Source: Pseudomonadota bacterium
Lineage (GTDB): Bacteria; Pseudomonadota; Alphaproteobacteria; Rhodospirillales; Magnetospirillaceae
Length of the DNA stretch: 5,083 nt
Direction of reading: 5' to 3'
NCBI GenBank assembly: GCA_023437865.1
Contig: JAEZFE010000159.1
Coordinates: 1 to 5,083, forward strand
In this document: positions 1 through 5,083 of the stretch, one piece after another
How the letters are laid out: every line of letters begins with the position of its first letter
Numbering within the stretch: the first letter of the stretch is position 1
Translations under genes and position numbers: made by a program
Notes under the pieces: generated by a model
Databases searched by the model: none
Seen by the model: only the letters and a program-made list of their open reading frames with translations
What the model was told of the DNA's origin: nothing

Positions 1-2176
1 TCAGGCGGGTCAGCCGCTCGCTCTCCTTGATGATGATGGACAGGAATTCCAGGCGCTGGGCTTCCTCGATGCCGGGATTGTCGAACAGGATCTCCGAGAA
101 TGAGCGGATCGAGGTGAGCGGCGTGCGCAATTCATGCGTCACGGTGCTCATGAAATCGTCCTTCAGCCGGTCCAGCTCCTTCAGCCGCTCGTTGGCCGCC
201 TTCAGCTCGTTCGTGGCGGCTTCCAGCTTCTGGGAATAGGCGATGACCTGGCTGGCTTCGTCGAGGATTTCCATCACCTCGTCGATGCCCACCACCTCGC
301 CCTTGGCGACGCTTGCCACCATGACGCGGGCCGAGGCGGTGCCGATGGCGCCGGCGAGCAGGCGCTCGGCGAAGCCCACCAATTCGGAATCGGCCTGGCG
401 CAGGGTCTTGAGGTCGATGCCGCGCTCCTTGGCCCAGCCCGAAAAGGCGCGCAACGCCCGCTCGCGGCCGACGAAGCGGATGGCAAGCGCCAACAATTCG
501 TCCACCGCCGCGGTACCGCGCCAGAACCGCTGGCCGTCGCCGTCGCCGGCGGCGCGGAAGGGCTCGACGAACAAGGCGGCCTGAATGCGTTCGATGGCGC
601 TCTGGCTGGTCAGCAGCGACACCCCGACATAGGCGGTGAGGTTGGCGAGCAGGCTCCAGACCAGCGAGTGCGTGACCGGTTCCAGCCCGCTCAGGCCGAA
701 CAGGGCATAGGGCTTGAGCAGGTCCAGGCCGAACACGCCCGAATCGACAAAGGCGTGGGGCAGCCACCCGGAGCGGGCGAAGCTGGGCAGCAATAGGGTG
801 TACAGCCACACCAGGAAGCCGCTGGTCAGCCCGGCCAGGGCGCCCTTTTCGGTGGCTCCCTTCCACAGCACGCCGCCGATCAGCGCCGGGGCGAATTGGG
901 CGGCGGCGCAGAAGCTGACCAGGCCAATGGTGGCGAGCGCATAGGATTCGCCGATCAGCCGTACATAGGCATAGCCCAGCAGCACCACGGCCAGGATGGT
1001 GCCGCGCCGGATCGCCAGCAGCAGGCGCGACAAATCGCTGCGCCCGGCCAGGTTCAGCCAGCGGATGCGTAGCAGCACCGGCATGACCAGGTCGTTGCAA
1101 ACCATGGTGGCCAGCGCCACGGTCTCGACGATGACCATGCTGGCCGCCGCCGACAAGCCGCCCAGGAAGGCGAACACCGCCAGCGCGTTCGCGCCGTTGG
1201 CCAGCGGCAGGGCCAGCACGAACAGGTCGGGGTTGACCGCGCCGTCGAAGAACAGCTTGCCGGCCACCGCGATGGGCAGCACGAACAGGTTGATGGCGAA
1301 CATGTAAAGCGGGAACAGCCAGGCGGAGCGGCCCACATGGCTCTCGTCCACATTCTCGACGACGCTCATCTGGAACTGACGCGGCAGGCAGACGATGACC
1401 AGCATGGACAGCACGGTCAGCGCCACCCAATCGCCATAGGCACTGGCCGACGGCACGGTGAACAGCTTGCGGATGTCGGGATGCGCGGCGGCGCGGGTGA
1501 ACAGATCGCCGAAGCCGCCGAACAGGCCATAGGTGACGAACACGCCCACGGCCACGAAGGCCACCAGCTTCACCACCGATTCGAAGGCGATGGCCAGCAC
1601 CATGCCCTCATGATGCTCGGCGGCGTCGATGTGCCGCGTGCCGAACAGGATGGCGAAGGCTGCCAGAGTCAAGCTGACCAGCAGAACGGTGTCGCCGAGG
1701 ATCGGCACCGGCGGTCCGCCTTGCAGATCGGGCCAGTTGACCAGCACGGTGAAGGTGGTCGACACCGCCTTCAGTTGCAGCGAGATGTAGGGCATGATGC
1801 CCACCACCGCGATCACCGTCACCAGTCCGCCCAGGATGGTGCTCTTGCCGTAGCGCGCCGAGATGAAATCGGCGATGGAGGTGATGCGGTTGACTTTGCC
1901 GATGCGCACCATCTTTGCCAGGATCACCGCCGACAGACCCGCCATCAGGGTGGGCCCCAGATAGATGGGTAGAAAGCCCACGCCGGTGGAGGCCGCTCGC
2001 CCGACGCTGCCGTAGAAAGTCCAGCTGGTGTGGTAGACGGCGATGGACAAAGCGTAGGTGAAGGGATTGGCGATCAGCGAGCGGCCCTTCTCGGCACTGC
2101 GGTCGCCGATCCACGCGATGGCGAACAGCAGCAGCAGATAGGCGAAGGAGATGGCGGCGACCGTGGTCCCGCTCAT
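1..2176 (-). CDS. Sodium:solute symporter-STAC-histidine kinase fusion (CbrA/CrbS-like sensor), 3' end beyond window
   Basis: Starting at ATG 2176, the frame stays open for 725 complete codons to the window edge, so the C-terminus is missing. Residues 1 to about 525 are a multi-helix solute:sodium symporter (SLC5/SSS) module; stretches such as HTSWTFYGSVGRAAS near the start and GGLSAAASMVIVETVAL near residue 350 resemble CbrA-type proteins. Residues about 550-630 (from RGTAAVDELL to SARVMVASVAKGE) look like the STAC domain that links SLC5 modules to kinases. A charged coiled coil (about 640-675) follows, then HisKA with phosphoacceptor His681 in THELRTPLTSIRSF. I see no PAS domain between STAC and HisKA. 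The ATP-binding domain, and any receiver domain, would lie outside. Known relatives (CbrA, CrbS) are membrane kinases controlling carbon/nitrogen or acetate use, and CbrA can transport histidine; the ligand here is unknown. The ATG lies 1 nt after the upstream stop, with GGGGAGA 7 nt upstream, so translational coupling is likely. The family call is firm; the specific orthologue is not. Confidence 0.93.
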   Translation of the reverse strand, partial: MSGTTVAAISFAYLLLLFAIAWIGDRSAEKGRSLIANPFTYALSIAVYHTSWTFYGSVGRAASTGVGFLPIYLGPTLMAGLSAVILAKMVRIGKVNRITSIADFISARYGKSTILGGLVTVIAVVGIMPYISLQLKAVSTTFTVLVNWPDLQGGPPVPILGDTVLLVSLTLAAFAILFGTRHIDAAEHHEGMVLAIAFESVVKLVAFVAVGVFVTYGLFGGFGDLFTRAAAHPDIRKLFTVPSASAYGDWVALTVLSMLVIVCLPRQFQMSVVENVDESHVGRSAWLFPLYMFAINLFVLPIAVAGKLFFDGAVNPDLFVLALPLANGANALAVFAFLGGLSAAASMVIVETVALATMVCNDLVMPVLLRIRWLNLAGRSDLSRLLLAIRRGTILAVVLLGYAYVRLIGESYALATIGLVSFCAAAQFAPALIGGVLWKGATEKGALAGLTSGFLVWLYTLLLPSFARSGWLPHAFVDSGVFGLDLLKPYALFGLSGLEPVTHSLVWSLLANLTAYVGVSLLTSQSAIERIQAALFVEPFRAAGDGDGQRFWRGTAAVDELLALAIRFVGRERALRAFSGWAKERGIDLKTLRQADSELVGFAERLLAGAIGTASARVMVASVAKGEVVGIDEVMEILDEASQVIAYSQKLEAATNELKAANERLKELDRLKDDFMSTVTHELRTPLTSIRSFSEILFDNPGIEEAQRLEFLSIIIKESERLTRL

Positions 2177-2177
2177 C

Positions 2178-2411
2178 TCAATTCTCCCCGCGTGAGCGTT
2201 CGACGATCAACGCCACCACGACGATCAGCACCAGCCAGCCGCCCAGCAGCCACAGGTACAGCAAGGGGATGCCGGCGACCATCACGTCCCGGGAGGCCAC
2301 GGCCAGCAGCGGCGGCATGAACAGCACCAGCCCCAGCAGGAAGGCGGCGGCCAGCCGCTCCTTGCGCCCGGTGGGGTGGGCCATGCGCAGGCCGGGGCGC
2401 TGCCGGCCCAT
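2178..2411 (-). CDS. Small two-helix membrane protein, probable partner of the symporter-kinase
   Basis: This 77-residue protein has a basic N-terminus (RQRPGLRM, then TGRKER) and two hydrophobic segments, about residues 20-39 and 46-70, joined by a short loop containing SRD. The second helix opens with GIPLLYLWLLGGWL, and the tail (ERSRGEN) is charged. The positive N-terminus suggests both ends face the cytoplasm. Small membrane proteins of this sort (DUF3311-, DUF485- or DUF4212-like, and CbrX upstream of cbrA in Pseudomonas) are often encoded beside SSS transporters; the look is closest to DUF3311, but I cannot confirm a family. It starts 3 nt after the exonuclease stop and ends 1 nt before the symporter-kinase start, arguing for a stoichiometric partner or coupling device. 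ATG 2411 has GGGAGGG about 9 nt upstream. An in-frame ATG at 2384 (residue 10) is possible but has a poorer ribosome site. Function is inferred from context only. Confidence 0.85.
   Translation of the reverse strand: MGRQRPGLRMAHPTGRKERLAAAFLLGLVLFMPPLLAVASRDVMVAGIPLLYLWLLGGWLVLIVVVALIVERSRGEN
2183..2189 (-). promoter_or_regulatory. Ribosome binding site of the symporter-kinase gene
   Basis: On the minus strand GGGGAGA lies 6 nt before ATG 2176, inside the last codons of the upstream small gene. It supports this start and coupling to translation of the small membrane protein. Confidence 0.7.
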
Positions 2412-2414
2412 GAT

Positions 2415-4331
2415 CTACAGCCCTCCCGCCAGATTGGCCTGGGCCGCCATGGCGTCGTCGAGGGTGCGGATGCCGCGCTGGGCCAACGCGTCCAGCAGCC
2501 TCACCATCACTTCAGCGGTGGTCAGCGCGTCGGCCAAGGCGGACGGGCCGGGGTCGACCGCCACGCCCAGCCGGCGGGCCAGCGCGCCCAGGGACGGGTC
2601 GGAACCGGGTTCGACGGCGAGGGAGAGCAGCAAGGTATCGAGCACCGGGTTGCCGATGCGGATGCCGGTGGCAGCCTGCTTGGCGTCGAGGAAGGCGAGG
2701 TCGAAGGCCGCGTTGTGGCCGACCAGAACGGCCTCGCCCGCATAGTCCTTGAACTGGCGCAGGGCCACGCCGATGGGCGGTTTGCCGTCTACCATAATAT
2801 CGGTGATGCCATGAAACCGGGTGCTGTCGGGCGGAATCAGCCGCCCCGGGTCCACCAGCCGCTCGAAACCTTCGCCGGCCTGAACGCGGCCATCCTTGAT
2901 GCGCACCGCGCCCAACTGGATGATTTCATGGCCCTCCTCGGGCTTGAGGCCGGTGGTCTCGAGGTCGAACGCCACGTAGGTCAGGTCGGTCAGCAGGCAG
3001 CGTCCCAGCGGTCCGGTTTCGGCATGGGCGCGCATAAGGGCGGCATCATGGAATTCCGGGCGGCTGAATGGCGGCTCGTCCGCCGTGAACTGGGCGCGCG
3101 ACGGGCAGGGCAGGGGCACCCGTAGAACGGTGCGCCCGTTGCGCAGCTTCTGGCTCCATGGCTCTGCGCCATGCCGGTCGAGCACATCGCGCACGCTCTG
3201 GCTGATGCCGCCTTCCACCGGGCGATCGAGCCAGGATTCCAGGGTGGCGGAAGCCACCGGCTCGCCCATCCAGGCGATTTCAAGCGTCACATTGCGGTCG
3301 GACAACAGGGCTTCGAGATCGAACTCATTTTTGCCGGTGTGCTCGGCCAAGGCGGCCACCAGGATGCGCATGGCGGACAGCAGGGCCGGGCTGTCGCCGT
3401 GCAGCCACAGCGGGATACCGACCATGGTCAGGATGATCCCACTCCGGGCAGCGTCGCGGGCAAGGCAGTTGAACAGATCCTGGGAATGCAGGTCGGCCAT
3501 GGGCCAGCGCTGGGCGGCATGGGCGCGGAATTCCCGTTCCAGCCGCTCGACCCGCTCGGACAGGATGCGCGCCTCCTCCACCAGCACCTCGTCGAAGGCG
3601 GCGCGTTCGCGGCCCGAGATGCCGGGATAGGCCAGCAGCGTCTCGGCGGCGGCGCGCATGTTGGCGAGCGGCTGGCGCAGCTCGCGTGCCAGCGTGCGAC
3701 GCAGTTGGTTGTCCTGGGCCAGCAGCGCCGCCTCGCGCCCGCGGTCGGCCAGCGTCAGCATGTAGCCGGCGGGGCTGCTGTCGGGATTGCGGACCAGTGC
3801 CATGTGACCCTGGAGCAGGCGCATGGAATCGGGGGTGGCGCCGGCATAGGCCACCGAGTGGGGAGCCGGGGATCCGCGCAATTCCTCCAACGCGCGCAGC
3901 ACCGGATCACGGCTCAGCACCCCAAACAGGGGCCGCCCTGGTCCCATCTGGGCGGGATCGCCCAGCAGGCGGGCGGCGGCGGGGTTGGCGTGAATGATGC
4001 GGTGATCCATGCCGCACAGCAGCACCCCCTCGTTCAGATCACGCGCCATCACCTCCAGCCAGGCGCGCTGGCGGGCGGATTGGGTAGCGCGATCGTCGGC
4101 AGGGGGCGGCGCGGGGGGCGGCGCCTGCTTGGCGTGGTCCAGTGCGGCGCGGATGTGCTGAAGCTCACGCCCCAGCCATGCCAGGGCGCCGACGATGATG
4201 CCGCCCTCGGCCAGCGCCGCCATGGTGGCGCCGACGGTGCCGAAGGCCACATGGGCCAGAACCTGAGCAGCCACCAGGGCGAATAGGCCGGTGGCGGCGA
4301 TCAGGAGGGCGACCCGCTTGCGCTCGGTCAT
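2415..4331 (-). CDS. Membrane-anchored PAS - degenerate histidine kinase - DnaQ-like 3'-5' exonuclease fusion
   Basis: At 638 residues this is far longer than a DnaQ proofreading subunit (about 240). Order: two membrane segments (about 7-30 and 33-53); a proline-rich linker (70-78); a PAS domain (about 88-200, with GVLLCGMDHRIIHANPAAARLL); a HisKA-like helical pair (205-270); a decayed HATPase-like region (about 285-408, ending VRDVLDRHGAEPW...GRTVLRVPLP like a kinase G2 box and last strand); and an RNase T/DnaQ exonuclease domain (about 450-625). The HisKA motif reads ARELRQPLANMR, with Arg216 where the phosphoacceptor His should be; no N-box Asn or DxGxG is recognisable. The exonuclease has Asp456 and Glu458 (FDLETTGL), Asp544 (GHNAAFDLAFL) and Asp601 (PSALADAL), but Pro596 sits where DEDDh enzymes have His, five residues before the last Asp. 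The domain calls are firm; kinase activity is unlikely and nuclease activity doubtful. ATG 4331 has GGAGGG 6 nt upstream. The operon position points to signalling rather than replication. Confidence 0.9.
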   Translation of the reverse strand: MTERKRVALLIAATGLFALVAAQVLAHVAFGTVGATMAALAEGGIIVGALAWLGRELQHIRAALDHAKQAPPPAPPPADDRATQSARQRAWLEVMARDLNEGVLLCGMDHRIIHANPAAARLLGDPAQMGPGRPLFGVLSRDPVLRALEELRGSPAPHSVAYAGATPDSMRLLQGHMALVRNPDSSPAGYMLTLADRGREAALLAQDNQLRRTLARELRQPLANMRAAAETLLAYPGISGRERAAFDEVLVEEARILSERVERLEREFRAHAAQRWPMADLHSQDLFNCLARDAARSGIILTMVGIPLWLHGDSPALLSAMRILVAALAEHTGKNEFDLEALLSDRNVTLEIAWMGEPVASATLESWLDRPVEGGISQSVRDVLDRHGAEPWSQKLRNGRTVLRVPLPCPSRAQFTADEPPFSRPEFHDAALMRAHAETGPLGRCLLTDLTYVAFDLETTGLKPEEGHEIIQLGAVRIKDGRVQAGEGFERLVDPGRLIPPDSTRFHGITDIMVDGKPPIGVALRQFKDYAGEAVLVGHNAAFDLAFLDAKQAATGIRIGNPVLDTLLLSLAVEPGSDPSLGALARRLGVAVDPGPSALADALTTAEVMVRLLDALAQRGIRTLDDAMAAQANLAGGL

Positions 4332-4337
4332 GACCGG

Positions 4338-4343
4338 CCCTCC
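4338..4343 (-). promoter_or_regulatory. Ribosome binding site of the PAS-exonuclease gene
   Basis: Minus-strand GGAGGG, 6 nt before ATG 4331, in the 26-nt gap after the response-regulator stop. It fixes the start of the 638-residue protein. Confidence 0.75.
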
Positions 4344-4357
4344 GTCTTTGGGCGGCT

Positions 4358-4729
4358 CTAGGGCGCGCCGAGGAACTGCCGGACCTTCTCGACTACGTCG
4401 CGGGTCGAGAATGGCTTGGTGACGTATTCGTCAGCCCCCAGCGCCAGCCCCTTCTCGCGTTCAACGTCGCGGCCCTTGGCGGTCAGCATGATGATGCGGA
4501 CATCCGCCCAATCGGGATTGGCCCGGATGGTCTGGCACACGTCATAGCCGTCGCGCTTCGGCATCATGACGTCCAGCAGCACCAAGCCGGGCTTGGACTG
4601 GCGGATGGAATCGAGCGCCTGCTCGCCGTCACGGGCGACGCGCACGTCGTAACCGACCTGCCGGAGCAGGAATTCTAAGGAAAGGACGATATTGGGCTCA
4701 TCGTCCACGACCAGCACGGAATGGGCCAC
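4358..4729 (-). CDS. Stand-alone receiver-domain response regulator (CheY-like)
   Basis: The product is 123 residues from GTG 4729 and consists of one receiver domain with no output domain. The acidic pocket is Asp9-Asp10-Glu11 (VVDDEPN), the phosphoacceptor Asp53 (LLDVMMPKRDGYD), the switch Thr83 (MLTAKG) and the invariant Lys105 (YVTKPF), with Tyr102 nearby; all key residues are intact, so phosphorylation is expected. The frame can be extended to a GTG at 4789 (143 residues), but that start has no properly spaced ribosome site, whereas GTG 4729 has a consensus AGGAGG 9 nt upstream and gives the usual compact receiver beginning just before beta-1. It lies 26 nt before the PAS-exonuclease gene and in the same probable operon as a histidine kinase, making it a candidate phosphotransfer partner. 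CrbR and CbrB, partners of the related kinases, carry DNA-binding domains; this protein does not, so its output must be protein-protein contact or phosphorelay. The pairing is inference. Confidence 0.93.
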   Translation of the reverse strand: MAHSVLVVDDEPNIVLSLEFLLRQVGYDVRVARDGEQALDSIRQSKPGLVLLDVMMPKRDGYDVCQTIRANPDWADVRIIMLTAKGRDVEREKGLALGADEYVTKPFSTRDVVEKVRQFLGAP

Positions 4730-4738
4730 GGCGACCTT

Positions 4739-4744
4739 CCTCCT
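4739..4744 (-). promoter_or_regulatory. Ribosome binding site deciding the response-regulator start
   Basis: Minus-strand AGGAGG, a full Shine-Dalgarno match, lies 9 nt before GTG 4729. It is the reason for preferring this GTG over the longer GTG 4789, where only CAGGG occurs almost touching the start codon. Confidence 0.75.
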
Positions 4745-4751
4745 GTCTTTT

Positions 4752-4770
4752 GCTCCCTCTGCAGGGGAGC
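4752..4770 (-). repeat. Short inverted repeat (6-bp stem, 7-nt loop) upstream of the response regulator
   Basis: The arms GCTCCC and GGGAGC pair perfectly around a 7-nt loop, in the 75-nt gap between the hydrolase stop and the response-regulator start. On the minus strand the stem is followed by AAAAG, not a T run, so it does not look like an intrinsic terminator for the hydrolase transcript. Its base is 7 nt upstream of the AGGAGG, so it could be a leader hairpin affecting ribosome access or mRNA stability, or a protein-binding dyad. It may also be chance in GC-rich DNA. I see no convincing -35/-10 or sigma-54 promoter in this gap. Confidence 0.4.
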
Positions 4771-4804
4771 TTTGGAAGAAGCGTAACACCCTGCGGGCGC
4801 CATG

Positions 4805-5083
4805 TCATGACCGGTGCTCGGGCAATCCGTCGCGCTCGGCCAGAAGATGCGCCACCACCAGCCAAAGCGCATAGGTATCCCCCGCATTGCCGGGCTTCAG
4901 ATCCGCATGGGCCAGATTGTCCAGCAGCGTCAGCTCGGCGTGGGGGGCCATGCGGGCCAGGGCGGCACTCTCGGTCCACGGAATGATGCGGTCGTCGCGG
5001 CCATGGACCAGGAACAGACGAGCCTTCAGCGCCGAGAGGTCGCGGGTGGCCAAGTCCATGCCGGCGATCTCGGCCTTGATGGG
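4805..5083 (-). CDS. Alpha/beta-hydrolase, C-terminal part (5' end beyond window)
   Basis: The frame enters from the window edge and runs 92 codons to TGA 4805-4807; the N-terminal part, including the nucleophile elbow, is not visible. The segment KARLFLVHGRDDRIIPWTES is the typical late beta-strand and loop of alpha/beta-hydrolases that carries the catalytic acid (one of the two Asp in GRDD), and LLDNLAHADL carries the probable catalytic His. These are the last two members of the Ser/Asp/His triad and sit in the order and spacing usual for the fold. The C-terminal helix (DTYALWLVVAHLLAERDG) closes the domain. The substrate cannot be told: esterase, lipase-like or dienelactone-hydrolase-like proteins all share these features. 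An in-frame ATG at 5059 is too far into the fold to be the true start. It is co-directional with the signalling genes but separated by 75 nt, so it may be a separate transcription unit. Confidence 0.8.
   Translation of the reverse strand, partial: PIKAEIAGMDLATRDLSALKARLFLVHGRDDRIIPWTESAALARMAPHAELTLLDNLAHADLKPGNAGDTYALWLVVAHLLAERDGLPEHRS

Noticed and set aside
132..1430. Minus-strand open frame of 432 codons within the symporter-kinase region
   Set aside because: It is an out-of-frame shadow. The frame from ATG 2176 runs uninterrupted through the same DNA and gives clear symporter, STAC and HisKA sequence, whereas this one is Arg/Ala/Pro/Gly-rich with no motif.
1337..1972. Plus-strand open frame of 211 codons rich in His, Gln, Asp and Gly
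   Set aside because: It is antisense to the symporter module, whose membrane-helix codons give such composition on the opposite strand. No domain is recognised.
2415..2970. Assignment of the exonuclease gene as dnaQ, the replicative proofreading subunit
   Set aside because: The chain carries membrane, PAS and kinase-like domains, lacks the catalytic His, and lies in a signalling operon; only the C-terminal domain is shared with DnaQ.
3171..4286. Long plus-strand open frame (371 codons) opposite the PAS-exonuclease gene
   Set aside because: It is antisense to a gene with clear domains. Its translation is Gly/Gln/His-rich low complexity typical of the reverse strand of GC-rich coding DNA, with no recognisable motif.
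4325..4336. Perfect 12-bp palindrome CGGTCATGACCG spanning the PAS-exonuclease start codon
   Set aside because: It could be an operator or block initiation, but a TCATGACCGG string recurs by the hydrolase stop (4805-4814) without the full dyad. A single 12-bp palindrome is not strong evidence.
4752..4770. The hairpin as a rho-independent terminator of the hydrolase gene
   Set aside because: The minus-strand sequence after the stem is AAAAG rather than a T tract, and the stem is only 6 bp.
4730..4789. Upstream GTG (4789) as the response-regulator start, adding 20 residues
   Set aside because: The extension is not receiver-like, overlaps the hairpin and the AGGAGG, and lacks a properly spaced ribosome site; GTG 4729 is better supported.

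Overview
The window is GC-rich, densely coding DNA with every gene on the minus strand, so reading order runs from high to low coordinates. Protein style (a solute-symporter/histidine-kinase fusion of the CbrA/CrbS type, a single-domain response regulator, very short intergenic gaps, strong GGAGG-type ribosome sites, GTG start use) suggests an alphaproteobacterium, possibly Rhodospirillales/Magnetospirillum-like. That placement is inference from general resemblance; no phylogenetic marker gene is present.

Layout in transcription order: (1) 5083-4805, the C-terminal end of an alpha/beta-hydrolase, cut by the window edge; (2) a 75-nt gap with a 6-bp hairpin just upstream of a strong Shine-Dalgarno; (3) 4729-4358, a stand-alone receiver-domain response regulator with an internal GTG as best start; (4) 4331-2415, a 638-aa multidomain protein: two N-terminal membrane segments, a PAS domain, a decayed histidine-kinase core, and a C-terminal DnaQ-like exonuclease domain; (5) 2411-2178, a 77-aa two-helix membrane protein; (6) 2176 to the window start, a sodium:solute symporter fused through a STAC-like domain and a coiled coil to a histidine kinase, truncated after the HisKA dimerisation helices. 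Gaps between genes 3-6 are 26, 3 and 1 nt, so these four very probably form one translationally coupled operon.

The cluster looks like a nutrient-sensing signalling module: a transporter-like sensor kinase with a small membrane partner, a receiver protein as candidate phosphorylation target, and a membrane-anchored pseudokinase-exonuclease of unknown job. The most notable observation is in gene 4. Its kinase part has lost the phosphoacceptor His (Arg216 in its place) and the recognisable ATP-binding boxes. Its exonuclease part keeps four acidic metal ligands (Asp456, Glu458, Asp544, Asp601) but has Pro596 where the DEDDh family has its catalytic His. Both enzymatic halves may therefore be non-catalytic or altered, which would make this protein a sensor or scaffold rather than a repair exonuclease.

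No RNA genes, CRISPR arrays, insertion sequences or convincing promoters or terminators were seen. No stretch over 300 bases lacks a gene.
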